A DNA stretch of 64,000 nucleotides from Vibrio sp. JC009 (GCF_029016485.1 NZ_CP092106.1:434001-498000), one strand, 5' to 3'; shown: positions 18,024 to 28,669, numbered from the stretch's first letter. Translations and numbers: made by a program. Notes: a model not told the origin generated them from the letters alone.

Positions 18024-18701
18024 ATGACTACTCCATTAACAAAGTTAGAGAAGAAGCTTGGCTATCAGTTTGAAGATGGCCAGCTGATTAATCTGGCGCT
18101 GACACACCGCAGCGCCAACAGTAAACACAACGAACGTCTTGAGTTTCTGGGCGATTCAATTTTAAGTTTTGTCATTGCAGACGACCTTTACCACCGTTTC
18201 CCTAAGGTAAACGAAGGTGATATGAGCCGTATGCGTGCAACGCTCGTGCGTGGTCATACCCTTGCAGAGCTGGGTCGTGAATTCGACCTGGGAGAGTACT
18301 TAAAATTAGGTCCAGGTGAGCTGAAAAGTGGCGGTTTCCGTCGAGACTCCATTCTTGCGGATGCGGTTGAAGCGATTATCGGCGCGATTTATCTGGACAG
18401 CGATATTGAGAAGGTACGGGAAATTATTCTTTCCTGGTACCAGTCACGCCTTGAAGCTATCAAGCCGGGTGTATCGCAGAAAGACCCTAAAACCCGTCTG
18501 CAGGAATTCCTGCAGGGGCGTAAAAAGCCTCTGCCGGTTTACACTGTGGCTAATATTAAGGGTGAAGCACACAATCAGGAATTTACGATTTCGTGCGATG
18601 TAGCGGGTGTGGATAAACCTGTTATTGGTAAAGGCACCAGCCGCCGCAAGGCAGAACAAGCGGCTGCAGAATTAGCTCTGGAGCGACTGACCAATGGCTG
18701 A
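18024..18701 (+). CDS. rnc: Ribonuclease III
   Basis: RNase III cuts double-stranded RNA in rRNA maturation and mRNA decay. The 225-residue protein has the catalytic signature [12 protein letters not shown], the second acidic motif [15 protein letters not shown], and a C-terminal dsRNA-binding domain ([12 protein letters not shown] ... [16 protein letters not shown]). The end overlaps era by 8 bases, as usual for this pair. Confidence 0.98.
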   Translation: MTTPLTKLEKKLGYQFEDGQLINLALTHRSANSKHNERLEFLGDSILSFVIADDLYHRFPKVNEGDMSRMRATLVRGHTLAELGREFDLGEYLKLGPGELKSGGFRRDSILADAVEAIIGAIYLDSDIEKVREIILSWYQSRLEAIKPGVSQKDPKTRLQEFLQGRKKPLPVYTVANIKGEAHNQEFTISCDVAGVDKPVIGKGTSRRKAEQAAAELALERLTNG

Positions 18702-19671
18702 AGATAACAACGAATTTGATTTGGATGCATACTTTGCAACGCATGAAACACAGGCGAGCTCTCCGGAGAATCAGCACTGTGGTTTTATTGCCATTGTAGG
18801 CCGTCCGAACGTTGGTAAATCAACCCTGCTGAACCATATTCTGGGACAGAAGATTTCTATCACCTCAAGAAAACCACAGACAACACGTCACCGTATTATG
18901 GGCGTGGATACTGATGGTGACTATCAGGCAATTTATGTTGATACGCCGGGACTTCATATCGAAGAGAAGCGTGCGATTAACCGCCTGATGAACCGTGCGG
19001 CGAACAGCTCCCTGAGTGATGTGAACCTGGTGCTTTTCCTTGTTGACGGTACGCACTGGACCAAAGATGATGAGATGGTGCTGACCAAGCTGCAGAAGTC
19101 TGACTTCCCGGTTGTACTTTGTGTAAACAAGGTCGACAACGTGAAAGACAGAAATGATGTCATGCTTCATATGCAGGAGCTTTCCAGGAAGATGGAATTT
19201 GTCGATGTAGTGCCAATCTCTGCAAAACACGGCAAGAACACAGATGTGATTCGAAAGCATGTGCGTGAGCATTTGCCTTTGGCGGAGCACCACTTCCCTG
19301 AAGAGTATGTAACCGACCGTTCTCAGCGCTTTATGGCCTCTGAAATCTTACGTGAAAAGCTGATGCGCTTCACTGGTGAAGAGCTGCCTTACTCGGTAAC
19401 CGTTGAAATCGAACGCTTCGATTACAACCCGGAAACCGACGGCTTCCATATCAACGCCCTGATTCTTGTTGAGCGAAACGGCCAGAAGAAGATGGTGATC
19501 GGTAAAGGTGGCGAGAAGATCAAAACCATAGGCCGCGAAGCCCGTCTGGATATGGAAGAGCTGTTTGAGCGTAAAGTCTATCTGGAGACCTGGGTTAAGG
19601 TTAAGTCAGGCTGGGCGGATGACGAGCGTGCGCTGCGTTCGCTTGGGTATATTGACGATTTGGATAAATAG
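18694..19671 (+). CDS. era: GTPase Era
   Basis: Era binds the 3' end of 16S rRNA and assists 30S maturation. The 325-residue protein has G1 [13 protein letters not shown]3 DTPG, G4 NKVD and the C-terminal KH domain ([17 protein letters not shown]). It has about 20 extra residues at the N-terminus compared with E. coli. Immediately after its TAG stop the first GGGCCC-type repeat begins. Confidence 0.98.
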   Translation: MAEDNNEFDLDAYFATHETQASSPENQHCGFIAIVGRPNVGKSTLLNHILGQKISITSRKPQTTRHRIMGVDTDGDYQAIYVDTPGLHIEEKRAINRLMNRAANSSLSDVNLVLFLVDGTHWTKDDEMVLTKLQKSDFPVVLCVNKVDNVKDRNDVMLHMQELSRKMEFVDVVPISAKHGKNTDVIRKHVREHLPLAEHHFPEEYVTDRSQRFMASEILREKLMRFTGEELPYSVTVEIERFDYNPETDGFHINALILVERNGQKKMVIGKGGEKIKTIGREARLDMEELFERKVYLETWVKVKSGWADDERALRSLGYIDDLDK

Positions 19672-19672
19672 T

Positions 19673-19870
19673 AGGCCCTGGGCCCTGGGGACGGACTGCG
19701 TCCTACGGGCCCTGGGAAAAGACTCGTTTCCATGTTCCAGCGTGGGAACGAAGTTGAAATAGATCGATAGGCCCTGGGCCCTGGGAGCGGACTCCGTCCT
19801 TTGGGCCCTGGGAAGTGAAAATATTATTGGTTTCTTACCCAGGGCCCAGGGCCCAGAAACCTAGGGCCCT
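19673..19870. repeat. GGGCCCT-word repeat cluster B1
   Basis: Two left-type units (19674-19727 and 19770-19813) each have GGCCCTGGGCCCTGGG, a small hairpin core (GGACGGACTGCGTCC or AGCGGACTCCGTCC) and GGGCCCTGGG. A right-type inverted array (19839-19870) reads CCCAGGGCCCAGGGCCC and CTAGGGCCC. The cluster fills the entire space from the era stop to 6 bases before recO. Confidence 0.85.
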
Positions 19871-19875
19871 TATAA

Positions 19876-20595
19876 ATGTCCCAAGGATCAGAACTTCAAC
19901 GTTGCTTCATTCTAAACCGCCGCCCCTACAGCGAAAGCAGCCTGATCCTTGATGTCTTCAGCGAAGAGTTTGGTCGCCTTTCTATCATGTCCAAAGGCTC
20001 GCGTAGTAAGCGTTCCAATCTTAAAGGCGCGCTTCAGCCATTCACCCCCTTATTGATGAAATGGTCCGGTAGCGGATCAATGAAAACACTGCGACAGGCA
20101 GAGCCTATCAGCCTGGGTTTACCACTTTCCGGTATCTATCTTTACTCGGCAATGTACGTCAATGAACTGCTTGCCCGGGTCATTGAAAATGAAACCCCAT
20201 ATCCGGCCCTTTTTCACGATTATCTTCAGGCATTAACCGAACTTGCTCAGGCAGAAAATCCAGAGCCTGCATTGCGTCGCTTTGAGTTAGCTCTGCTTTC
20301 TGCTCTTGGCTACGGAGTGGACTTTCTTCACTGCGCCGGAACCGGAGAACCAATAGCCCCTGATATGACCTATAGGTACCGGGAGCAGAAAGGATTTATC
20401 GCCAGCGTTCGCAAAGACAACCTGACTTTTCTCGGAAATGAACTGATTGCCATCGCCGAACGACGATTTATGACAAAAGAGCAGTTAATTGCTGCAAAAC
20501 GCTTTACACGAATAGCCCTGAAGCCTTATCTTGGCGGCAAACCATTAAAAAGCAGGGAGCTCTTTGTAAAGAGCCCCAGATCATGGAGTAGATAA
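19876..20595 (+). CDS. recO: DNA repair protein RecO
   Basis: RecO works with RecR to load RecA onto SSB-coated single strands and anneals complementary strands. The 239-residue protein starts with the OB fold ([35 protein letters not shown]) and goes on to a helical region. The ATG is only 6 bases after a GGGCCC repeat, and no good ribosome binding site is visible, so translation may be weak or the site may have been altered by the repeat. It is followed 1 base later by pdxJ. Confidence 0.95.
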   Translation: MSQGSELQRCFILNRRPYSESSLILDVFSEEFGRLSIMSKGSRSKRSNLKGALQPFTPLLMKWSGSGSMKTLRQAEPISLGLPLSGIYLYSAMYVNELLARVIENETPYPALFHDYLQALTELAQAENPEPALRRFELALLSALGYGVDFLHCAGTGEPIAPDMTYRYREQKGFIASVRKDNLTFLGNELIAIAERRFMTKEQLIAAKRFTRIALKPYLGGKPLKSRELFVKSPRSWSR

Positions 20596-20596
20596 A

Positions 20597-21325
20597 ATGA
20601 GCTCTATCCTTTTAGGAGTTAACATCGACCATATCGCGACACTAAGAAATGCTCGCGGTACCAAGTATCCGGATCCTGTGCACGCAGCTGAAATCGCTGA
20701 GCGTGCGGGCGCTGACGGTATCACCATTCATCTGCGTGAAGACCGCCGTCATATCAAAGATCGTGATGTTCGCATTCTTCGCGAAACCATTCAGACCCGA
20801 ATGAACCTTGAAATGGCGGTAACCGACGAGATGGTGAAAATCGCCGTTGAAACCAAGCCTGAGTTTGTTTGCCTTGTACCTGAAAAGCGTGAAGAGCTGA
20901 CAACCGAAGGTGGTCTGGATGTTAAAGGCCAGCTTGAGAAGATCAAAGCGGCCACCAAAGCTCTGACTGAAGCGGGGATCAAGGTTTCTCTGTTTATCGA
21001 CGCAGACCGCGAGCAGATCGATGCTGCAAAAGAGTGTGAAGCGCCATTTATCGAACTTCACACAGGTCACTACGCAGATGCAGAGACTGAACTGGACCAG
21101 CAGAACGAGCTGAAAAAAATCGCAGCAGCAGCAAGCTACGCAGACGATCTTGGCATCACAGTGAACGCCGGTCATGGTCTGACTTACCACAACGTAGGCC
21201 CTATCGCAGCCCTTCCTGAGCTGTATGAGCTGAATATCGGTCACTCAATTATTGGCCGTGCGGCATTTGATGGTCTGAGCAAAGCGGTAGCGGATATGAA
21301 AGCAGCTATGGCGGCCGTTCGATAA
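20597..21325 (+). CDS. pdxJ: Pyridoxine 5'-phosphate synthase
   Basis: PdxJ condenses 1-deoxyxylulose-5-phosphate with 3-amino-2-oxopropyl phosphate in the last ring-forming step of vitamin B6 synthesis. The 242-residue TIM barrel shows [15 protein letters not shown] at the N-terminus, [12 protein letters not shown], the catalytic Glu region [10 protein letters not shown], and [12 protein letters not shown]. The recO-pdxJ-acpS order equals that of E. coli. Confidence 0.98.
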   Translation: MSSILLGVNIDHIATLRNARGTKYPDPVHAAEIAERAGADGITIHLREDRRHIKDRDVRILRETIQTRMNLEMAVTDEMVKIAVETKPEFVCLVPEKREELTTEGGLDVKGQLEKIKAATKALTEAGIKVSLFIDADREQIDAAKECEAPFIELHTGHYADAETELDQQNELKKIAAAASYADDLGITVNAGHGLTYHNVGPIAALPELYELNIGHSIIGRAAFDGLSKAVADMKAAMAAVR

Positions 21326-21362
21326 GCTGTCAGCTATCGGCTTTCAGCTGTCAGAATAAAGC

Positions 21363-21749
21363 ATGAGCATCATAGGATTAGGCACAGATATCGCTGAAAT
21401 TGAGAGGGTAGAAAAAGCCCTCTCAAGGTCCGGCGATGCGTTTGCTGAGCGCATTCTGTCTGCCTCTGAACTTGAAACCTTCCATTCTCTTAAGCAAAAA
21501 GGCCGCTTTCTGGCAAAGCGCTTTGCTGCAAAAGAAGCCGCGTCCAAAGCATTAGGTACTGGCATAGCCCAGGGAGTCACCTTCCACGACTTTATCGTCA
21601 GCAATGACGAACACGGCAGACCGGTACTGACGTTAGCCAATAAGGCAAAGCAAATCGCTGAAGGGCTGGGGGTGTCGGGGGTGCATTTGTCGATATCGGA
21701 TGAAAGGCAGTATGCGGTGGCGACGGTGATTTTTGAGGGGCCTAAGTAG
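21363..21749 (+). CDS. acpS: Holo-acyl carrier protein synthase
   Basis: AcpS transfers 4'-phosphopantetheine from CoA to apo-ACP. The 128-residue protein has the Mg-binding motif [13 protein letters not shown] and the second motif [17 protein letters not shown]. The C-terminal [15 protein letters not shown] is typical. The 37-base gap after pdxJ contains the direct repeat CAGCTGTCAG (twice within about 25 bases). The TAG stop is followed at once by repeat B2. Confidence 0.96.
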   Translation: MSIIGLGTDIAEIERVEKALSRSGDAFAERILSASELETFHSLKQKGRFLAKRFAAKEAASKALGTGIAQGVTFHDFIVSNDEHGRPVLTLANKAKQIAEGLGVSGVHLSISDERQYAVATVIFEGPK

Positions 21750-21877
21750 GGCTATGGGCTAGGGGACGGACTTCGTCCTAAGGGGCTATAGGGAAAAGCT
21801 GAAAAAGCTTGACATCATGTGCAGTTGAATCAAATCTTGATAACCCCATAACCCCATAACCCCATAACCCCATAACC
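21749..21877. repeat. GGGCTAT-word repeat cluster B2 with tandem ATAACCCC
   Basis: The left part (21749-21794) has GGGCTATGGGCTAGGG, the core GGACGGACTTCGTCC and GGGGCTATAGGG. The right part (21840-21877) is 4.75 tandem copies of ATAACCCC. The core is the same as in B1, but the surrounding word is different. It fills the gap between converging acpS and barA and touches the barA stop codon. Confidence 0.8.
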
Positions 21878-24666
21878 TACAAATACAACCTCCCAGTCTC
21901 CCTAACCTTCTCCATCTCATCCTGAAGCTCAAACAATTCCGGCTCAATATCCATAATGCTCATCCCGGAACGCAGTGATTTCTCAATCAGAGCACAAATA
22001 GATTTAAGCTTAGGAACGCCGCTGTATGAACAGCTGCCGTGCAGTTTGTGGATATGATGCAGAAGTTCTTCTGTGGAGAAGTTATCGTCCATTAGTGCCT
22101 GTTCTGCGACCTGATCCACTTCGGCGATGTAGTCGATAAGCATCTGCAGCATCTCTTTGGCCAGATCTTCTTTATTGGCGGCCTGCTTTAGTGCTGCCTG
22201 CCAGTCTACGATGACATCCGGGTTTTGTTTGTTTTGTGGTAAATCTGCTTCTGCCGGAGGCAGCTCTACTTTGTCTACTTCTTCTGTGTTGGCGTTAGGG
22301 TTCCAGTGAACCAGAACCTGCTGAAGAACATGCTCTTCGATAGGTTTGGTCAGGTAGTCGTCCATTCCTGCATTCAGAAGTCGGTCTCTTTCTCCGCTCA
22401 TTGCATGGGCGGTAACAGCAATCACAGGGGTATCATGGTTCAGTTCGACTTCCTTGATATGACGACAGGCGGTAACGCCGTCCATATGTGGCATCTGAAT
22501 ATCCATCAGAATCATATCGAACTTACATTTCATCGCTTCCTTAATGGCATCGGAGCCATTGGTGCAGGAGACCACGTGCTCTACGCGCTCGGTAAGAAGA
22601 GCTGTGATAAGTTTCAGGTTTGCCGGGTTGTCATCCACCGCCATCACGGTTAATGGTAGTTTTTTCTGTTCCTGCTTTTCAGGCTCTCTTTCTTGTACGG
22701 TTTCTGTGCTGCCGGCTTCTAACTGGTGCTGGGCAAGTGAAGTGAGCAGCTTTCTTCGTGACAGAGGTTTGGTCATGCATTGAATACTGCTGTCGTTAAT
22801 CAGTTTTTCTGCCAGGGCCAGTTCTGTGCTTGGAATTCCGACAATGATCTGCTCAGAGTATCGTTTGATAACCTGAATCATTCCCTGAACCTCTTCCAGG
22901 TCGTAGCTGTTCTTAGGTGACAGACAGAGCAGAACGCAATCTTGTTTCTCAAACATAGCCGGAGGGGATGTCTGGTAGGTAACCAGAAGCCCTTCCAGGC
23001 TTAGCTGTTGCTGAATAACTGATGCGGCCTGCATATTGGATTCGATAACAAGAATGCGCCGGTTAGCAAGGTACTGAGAATCAAAACTTTGTCCCAGAGG
23101 AAGATTGGTGGTTTCCAGTCTGATGGTAAACCAGAAGGTTGAGCCCTGATGCAGGCGGCTGGTAAGGCTTATCTCACCACCCATCTGGGCAACCAGTTTC
23201 TGGGTGATAACCAGACCTAGCCCGGTACCGCCATAACGGCGTGAAATGCTGGCATCGGCCTGACTGAATGCCTGGAACAGTTGCGCCTGCTGGCGTTCGG
23301 AAATTCCGATTCCGGTATCTTTGACCATAAACTGCAGCTCAACGGCTCCGTCTTTCTGGTTGCGCATTTCTATGCTGATATCGATATTGCCGCGTTCGGT
23401 AAACTTAATGGAGTTGCCTACGAGGTTGGTGAGGATCTGTTGCAGACGAAGCGGGTCACCAATCAGTCCTGAAGGAACTTTAGGGTCAATTTTCAGTGTC
23501 AGCTCCAGACCTTTTTCGTGCGCACTGGTTGCCTGAAGGGCGACCACTTCTTCAAGGGTTTCCTGGAATTCGAACGGGATATTTTCCAGAAGAAGTTTAC
23601 CGGCTTCCAGCTTAGAGAAGTCGAGAATATCGTTGATGATATTGAGCAGGTTGTTGGCAGAGCGTTCAATGGTCTGCAGATAATCTGTCTGGCTGGAGGA
23701 GAGCTGAGTTTTAAGCATCTGGCGGGTAAAGCCGATAACGCCGTTTAGCGGGGTTCTTAACTCATGCGACATATTAGCCAGGAACTCGGACTTAACCCGG
23801 GCGGCTTCCTGTGCGCGCTTTTTGGCGATGTCCAGCTCAACGTTCTGAATCTCTAGCTGTTCCAGTGTTTCCCGCAAATCGGACGTGGCCTGGTCGATAC
23901 TGTTTTGCATCTCCACATGGTATTCGGAGAGGGAAACGGCCATGGCGTTGATACCGTTTTTCAGGGAATCCAGCTCGCCATGCATTTTCCCTTCGATACG
24001 GGAGTCGAGGTGGCCGCGACGAATTCTGTCGACGGTCTTTTTCATGTTGGTGATAGGCTGGGTTACGTTTTGCATCAGGCTGTATGCGAAAAAGCCTGAC
24101 ATGCCCAGACCAAGCGCCAGAACGAGTAGTGCTGCGAAGATTTCCTGATACTGTTGCAGCCTTAGTGGCGAGGTATCCAGCTCCATGGCTATGTAGCCCA
24201 TGGCCTGATTGGGATCGGAGATGGTGCCGTCCAGTTGTGAGAACTGTCCTTCGGCTACGATGGGGGCGCGAAGGATCATTCGCCTTTCATGCTGTTCTAT
24301 CTGGGTTAGCAGGGGGATGGGCTTATCTTTAAGCTGAAAGGTGAGCGAGGCAAAGTTTGGGTGAAAGTTCGAGGTTACAAACAGTTCATGGTTGGCATCG
24401 AATACGGCGATACTTCGGACTATTTCAGAATTTTTTCTGTGGGCGTAGCTGATAAGTCGTCTGACGGCTTCGCGGCTTTCCTGGGTCATGCCGTATTCGC
24501 TGGCAATGGCCAGAGGTTCAAGAATACTGGTACCGGAATCAACAAGTTGAGACTCAAGATCGTTATAACGATTTGATGTGAAGAAGGCACTTAAAAGCAG
24601 GCCAATGATTAGTGTTGGCGCTAAAGTTAATGTGATTACGCGGGCGCGTAAGCCATATCTGGTCAT
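21877..24666 (-). CDS. barA: Hybrid sensor histidine kinase BarA/VarS
   Basis: BarA (VarS in V. cholerae) starts the phosphorelay to UvrY/VarA, which turns on Csr small RNAs. The 929-residue protein has two membrane segments (about 11-31 and 170-195) around a periplasmic domain, then HAMP and HisKA with the phospho-His in NMSHELRTPLNG. The ATPase domain has DTGIGIS and GGTGLGL. A first receiver-like domain (about 535-650) has LLCLSPKN where the Asp should be, so it looks inactive. A second receiver is intact (MILMDIQMPHMDG), and the C-terminal Hpt has its His in IHKLHGSC. It is transcribed alone, opposite to its neighbours. Confidence 0.95.
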   Translation of the reverse strand: MTRYGLRARVITLTLAPTLIIGLLLSAFFTSNRYNDLESQLVDSGTSILEPLAIASEYGMTQESREAVRRLISYAHRKNSEIVRSIAVFDANHELFVTSNFHPNFASLTFQLKDKPIPLLTQIEQHERRMILRAPIVAEGQFSQLDGTISDPNQAMGYIAMELDTSPLRLQQYQEIFAALLVLALGLGMSGFFAYSLMQNVTQPITNMKKTVDRIRRGHLDSRIEGKMHGELDSLKNGINAMAVSLSEYHVEMQNSIDQATSDLRETLEQLEIQNVELDIAKKRAQEAARVKSEFLANMSHELRTPLNGVIGFTRQMLKTQLSSSQTDYLQTIERSANNLLNIINDILDFSKLEAGKLLLENIPFEFQETLEEVVALQATSAHEKGLELTLKIDPKVPSGLIGDPLRLQQILTNLVGNSIKFTERGNIDISIEMRNQKDGAVELQFMVKDTGIGISERQQAQLFQAFSQADASISRRYGGTGLGLVITQKLVAQMGGEISLTSRLHQGSTFWFTIRLETTNLPLGQSFDSQYLANRRILVIESNMQAASVIQQQLSLEGLLVTYQTSPPAMFEKQDCVLLCLSPKNSYDLEEVQGMIQVIKRYSEQIIVGIPSTELALAEKLINDSSIQCMTKPLSRRKLLTSLAQHQLEAGSTETVQEREPEKQEQKKLPLTVMAVDDNPANLKLITALLTERVEHVVSCTNGSDAIKEAMKCKFDMILMDIQMPHMDGVTACRHIKEVELNHDTPVIAVTAHAMSGERDRLLNAGMDDYLTKPIEEHVLQQVLVHWNPNANTEEVDKVELPPAEADLPQNKQNPDVIVDWQAALKQAANKEDLAKEMLQMLIDYIAEVDQVAEQALMDDNFSTEELLHHIHKLHGSCSYSGVPKLKSICALIEKSLRSGMSIMDIEPELFELQDEMEKVRETGRLYL

Positions 24667-24775
24667 GTTCTGTGATTACATTCGAATCTGGATATGTGAA
24701 AATAGTATCAAAGCATTGAATTTCTACAATCATTGCAGACTAGAATAGTGATATTTGTGGGGGTCTGTGCGCGCC

Positions 24776-24882
24776 GGGCTATAAGCAGGTATCGAACACA
24801 GACACGCATAAATACTTCCCTGTAGCTCGGCTTTGCCATCCATGGCAAAGACGGTCTGCTTATCGATACCTGCTTACAGCCC
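24776..24882 (-). repeat. 107-bp palindromic repeat, copy A3
   Basis: Arms 24776-24795 and 24863-24882 are inverted repeats with one mismatch. The inside is in the same orientation as A2 (GGTATCGAACACAGACACGC ... GGTCTGCTTATCGATACC). It lies in the 289-base divergent gap between barA and rlmD. Confidence 0.9.
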
Positions 24883-24955
24883 TCAAGTAAGGCTTCGGGA
24901 AGGAATAAATCGTTAGCATGCAACTGATTGTAAACACAACTTATGGAACAACTAA

Positions 24956-26269
24956 ATGGCCCGCTTCTTCCAACCCAAAAAGAAATCCCAAATTGAGAAA
25001 AAACATCAGCAGGTGAAGATTGAACGCCTTGACCATCATGGTGCGGGGATAGGTTATCTGAATAAAAAGCCGGTGTTTGTTGAGGGGGCGCTGCCCGGTG
25101 AAGAGGTGTTGGTGCAGCTAACTGAGAGTAAGAGCAAATATGCACGTGGCAACCTGATTAAGCTGTTATCGGAAAGCAGTAAAAGGGTGGAGCCTTTTTG
25201 TCCTCACTACAAAGAGTGTGGCGGGTGCAATATGCAGCACCTTTCTCACGAGGATCAGATTGAGTACAAGTGTCAGTCTTTAAAGCAGTTGTTTGCCAAG
25301 TTTGCTAAAGAGGATATTAAGCTTGAAGCACCGGTAACCGGGGATGAAAAGGGCTACCGCAGAAGGGCTCGTTTTAGTCTGCTGGTGGATAAGCGCAGTG
25401 GCGAGCTGCGGTTTGGTTTTCGCAAGAAACAGAGTAAGCAGGTTGTGAACGTGACGGACTGTCCTGTTCTGGATCCTGCTTTAAATAGCCTTCTGCCTGA
25501 GTTAAAAGCTTGCCTGTCAAAGCTGAAGGCGAGCGCCAATTTAGGGCATGCCGAAGTTGTTTTGGGCGATGATACTCCGGTTGTTCTGCTGCGTTATGTT
25601 CGAGCGCTTCCTCAGGAAGACAGAGATAAGCTGGTTGAGTTTGCACAACAGGTAAATGTGTCTTTGTATCTTCAGTCTGATAAAGAGCTGGAGCTGGTTA
25701 CTGGTGATATGCCTGCTTACAGTGAAGCCGGAGTCCGGATTCCGTTTTTGCCGACTAACTTTATTCAGGTAAACCGTAAGGTGAACCAGAAGATGGTCGC
25801 TAAGGCGCTGGACTGGCTGGATATTCAGGAAGATGAATCCATACTGGACCTTTTCTGTGGGCTGGGCAATTTCAGTCTTCCTGCTGCACAAAAGGCCAGA
25901 AAAGTGGTTGGTATTGAAGGTGTGGATGAGATGGTGGTTCAGGCGAAGCAGAATGCTGAAATAAACCGGGTCACCAACGCAGAGTTTTATCAGGCCAACC
26001 TGGAAGAAGATTTGTCCGACCGCGAGTGGGCTAAATCTAAGTTTGAAAAAATTCTGCTAGACCCTGCCCGTGCGGGAGCTGCCGGAATCGTAGATCAAGT
26101 TTCTGAGCTCGGAGCGAAACGCGTAGTTTACGTTTCCTGTAATCCTGCTACTCTAGCCAGAGATAGTCAGAGTTTGACTCAGCAAGGTTTCCGGCTGACG
26201 AAACTGGGTATGCTGGATATGTTTCCGCATACCGGTCATCTGGAATCCATTGCTTTATTTGAAAAATAG
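24956..26269 (+). CDS. rlmD: 23S rRNA (uracil-1939-C5)-methyltransferase
   Basis: RlmD (RumA) methylates U1939 of 23S rRNA. The 437-residue protein has an N-terminal TRAM domain ([15 protein letters not shown]), a cysteine cluster for an Fe-S centre ([15 protein letters not shown] plus Cys in VTDCPVLDP), the SAM motif [13 protein letters not shown] and the catalytic Cys in [12 protein letters not shown]. It lies directly before relA, as in E. coli. Confidence 0.97.
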   Translation: MARFFQPKKKSQIEKKHQQVKIERLDHHGAGIGYLNKKPVFVEGALPGEEVLVQLTESKSKYARGNLIKLLSESSKRVEPFCPHYKECGGCNMQHLSHEDQIEYKCQSLKQLFAKFAKEDIKLEAPVTGDEKGYRRRARFSLLVDKRSGELRFGFRKKQSKQVVNVTDCPVLDPALNSLLPELKACLSKLKASANLGHAEVVLGDDTPVVLLRYVRALPQEDRDKLVEFAQQVNVSLYLQSDKELELVTGDMPAYSEAGVRIPFLPTNFIQVNRKVNQKMVAKALDWLDIQEDESILDLFCGLGNFSLPAAQKARKVVGIEGVDEMVVQAKQNAEINRVTNAEFYQANLEEDLSDREWAKSKFEKILLDPARAGAAGIVDQVSELGAKRVVYVSCNPATLARDSQSLTQQGFRLTKLGMLDMFPHTGHLESIALFEK

Positions 26270-26318
26270 AAAACCGTGGTGACGGGAAAGTCACCGGAAG
26301 AACAAGCTAGGAAAGAAA

Positions 26319-28541
26319 ATGGTTGCTGTACGTGGTGCGCACTTAAAGAAAGATGAAGAGTTTGAGCTGGAAGAATGGATTTCCAGCCTGAAGCAGGAAA
26401 AAAAGACCGGCAATAAGCTGATTAAAGTCTACAGACAGTGTGAGGAACTTCTTGAAGGAAAAGAAGATGCTCAACTCCTGCTTTGGCGCGGACGTGAGAT
26501 GATTGAAATCCTTATCACGCTTTCCATGGACAGACCAACGCTGGTGGCCGCTCAGCTTTTCCCTGTTGTTTCTGCCGGGTATTTCGATCAGGAAGCTCTG
26601 GAAGAAGACTACGGTAAGGAAATCGTTAAGCTTATTGAAGGCGTAGACGAAATGGCGGCCATAGGTCAGCTTAACGTTACACTGGAAGGCAGTGCTGCAT
26701 CGGGACAGGTGGATAACGTTCGTCGCATGTTGCTGGCAATGGTGGATGACTTCCGCTGTGTAATCATCAAGCTTGCTGAGCGTATCTGTAATCTTCGTGA
26801 AGTGAAAAATGAGCCGGATGAGGTTCGTCAGGCTGCTGCTAAAGAGTGTGCCAATATCTACGCGCCACTGGCAAACCGTCTTGGTATCGGTCAGTTAAAG
26901 TGGGAAATTGAAGATTACGCTTTCCGCTACCAGCATTCAGCAACCTACAAACAAATTGCCAAACAGCTTTCCGAGCGCCGGATTGATCGCGAGCAGTATA
27001 TTGAAGACTTTGTTAACGACCTGACGCAGGAGATGCAAGCTTCCGATATCCGTGCAGAAGTGAGTGGCCGTCCTAAACATATTTACAGTATCTGGCGCAA
27101 AATGCAGAAGAAGAGTCTGGCATTTGATGAGCTGTTTGATGTGCGCGCCGTGCGCATTATTGCAGAAAGGCTGCAGGACTGTTATGCAGCACTTGGTGTT
27201 GTTCACACTAAGTACAAGCACCTTCCCAGCGAGTTTGACGACTACGTTGCCAACCCTAAACCAAACGGCTACCAGTCTATCCATACCGTTATTCTGGGGC
27301 CGGAAGGCAAAACCATTGAGATCCAGATCCGTACCAATCAGATGCATGAAGAGTCTGAGCTTGGTGTTGCGGCTCACTGGAAATATAAAGAAGGCAGCTC
27401 AGGCGGTCGCAGTGGTTACGACGAGAAAATCAAATGGCTGCGTAAGCTGCTTGACTGGCAGGAAGAGATGTCTGATTCCGGAGAAATGCTGGATGAACTG
27501 CGTAGTCAGGTATTTGATGACCGCGTATACGCCTTTACCCCGCGAGGTGATGTTGTAGACCTGCCAATGGGCGCAACACCTCTGGATTTTGCCTACCACA
27601 TCCACTCTGAAGTGGGTCACCGCTGTATCGGTGCCAAGGTCGCAGGACGAATCGTTCCGTTTACTCATAAACTGGAAATGGGCGATCAGGTTGAGATTAT
27701 TACGGCAAAAGAGCCAAACCCTTCCCGTGACTGGTTAAACCCTTCCATGGGCTTTGTTCTCTCAGGACGTGCCCGCGCAAAAATTAATGCCTGGTTCCGC
27801 AAACAGAGCCGTGAAAAAAACCTGGAAGCGGGTCGTGAGATCCTGGAAGCCGAGTTAGCCAAGATAGGGGCTAACCTGAAAGATGCCAGTGAGTACGCGC
27901 TAAAACGCTTCAATGTAAACACGCCGGATGAGTTGTACGTTGGTGTAGGCAGCGGTGATTTAAGAATTAACCAGATCATCAACCACATTAATGCTCTGGT
28001 AAATAAGCCAACCGCGGAAGAAGAAGATCAGCAGGCGCTGGAGAAGCTTCAGGAGTCGGAAGCCAAAGCACCAGCTCAAAGCAGGCCGCATAAAGATGCC
28101 GTTGTTGTTGAAGGCGTTGATAATCTGATGACTCACCTGGCCCGCTGCTGTCAGCCAATTCCGGGTGACGCCATTGCCGGTTATATCACTCAGGGGCGCG
28201 GTATTTCAGTTCACCGCGCCGACTGTGAACAACTGGCCGAGCTGCGCATTCATGCACCGGAACGTATTATTGATACTGTCTGGGGTGGCGGTTTTGTCGG
28301 TTCTTATATTCTGACGGTTCGCGTAGAGGCCCTTGAGCGAAGCGGACTGTTAAAAGATATCACCACGCTTCTGGCAAATGAAAAGCTGAAAGTGTCCGGT
28401 ATGAAGAGCCGTACTGACTATAAACGCCAAATCTCAGTTATGGATTTTGACATTGAAGTTCAAAGTGTTGAAATTCTGGGAAGAATTCTAACCCGCATTG
28501 AACAAATCAAAGATGTAGTATCAGTAAAAAGGCTGAGTTAG
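26319..28541 (+). CDS. relA: (p)ppGpp synthetase I
   Basis: RelA is the ribosome-bound GTP/GDP pyrophosphokinase of the stringent response. The 740-residue protein has a degenerate hydrolase domain (VVSAGYFDQEALEEDYG, without the HD pair) and the synthetase core (EFDDYVANPKPNGYQSIH, IEIQIRTNQMHEESELG). TGS (YAFTPRGDVVDLP), zinc-finger/CC (ARCCQPIPGD) and ACT domains follow. Copy A4 of the 107-bp repeat begins 22 bases after its stop and separates it from mazG. Confidence 0.98.
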   Translation: MVAVRGAHLKKDEEFELEEWISSLKQEKKTGNKLIKVYRQCEELLEGKEDAQLLLWRGREMIEILITLSMDRPTLVAAQLFPVVSAGYFDQEALEEDYGKEIVKLIEGVDEMAAIGQLNVTLEGSAASGQVDNVRRMLLAMVDDFRCVIIKLAERICNLREVKNEPDEVRQAAAKECANIYAPLANRLGIGQLKWEIEDYAFRYQHSATYKQIAKQLSERRIDREQYIEDFVNDLTQEMQASDIRAEVSGRPKHIYSIWRKMQKKSLAFDELFDVRAVRIIAERLQDCYAALGVVHTKYKHLPSEFDDYVANPKPNGYQSIHTVILGPEGKTIEIQIRTNQMHEESELGVAAHWKYKEGSSGGRSGYDEKIKWLRKLLDWQEEMSDSGEMLDELRSQVFDDRVYAFTPRGDVVDLPMGATPLDFAYHIHSEVGHRCIGAKVAGRIVPFTHKLEMGDQVEIITAKEPNPSRDWLNPSMGFVLSGRARAKINAWFRKQSREKNLEAGREILEAELAKIGANLKDASEYALKRFNVNTPDELYVGVGSGDLRINQIINHINALVNKPTAEEEDQQALEKLQESEAKAPAQSRPHKDAVVVEGVDNLMTHLARCCQPIPGDAIAGYITQGRGISVHRADCEQLAELRIHAPERIIDTVWGGGFVGSYILTVRVEALERSGLLKDITTLLANEKLKVSGMKSRTDYKRQISVMDFDIEVQSVEILGRILTRIEQIKDVVSVKRLS

Positions 28542-28562
28542 GATCCCACAAAACTCAATTGA

Positions 28563-28669
28563 GGCAGGTGTGCAGGTATCGATAAGCAGACCGTCTTTGC
28601 CATGGATGGCAAAGCCGAGCCCCAGGGAAGGGTTTATGCGTGTCTGTGTTCGATACCTGCACACCTGCC
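28563..28669 (+). repeat. 107-bp palindromic repeat, copy A4
   Basis: Arms 28563-28582 and 28650-28669 are a perfect 20-bp inverted repeat. The inside has GATAAGCAGACCGTCTTTGC, the hairpin CTTTGCCATGGATGGCAAAG and GGGTTTATGCGTGTCTGTG. It is in the relA-mazG space and probably present in the mRNA. Confidence 0.92.

Noticed and set aside
21840..21877. Short tandem ATAACCCC array as a CRISPR-like or telomere-like array
   Set aside because: It is only 4.75 copies of 8 bp without spacers, and is the right arm of repeat cluster B2.
3874..28669. 107-bp repeats as attC sites or as ERIC elements
   Set aside because: They lack the attC core sites and do not match the ERIC consensus as I remember it; length and arms are constant in a way attC sites are not.
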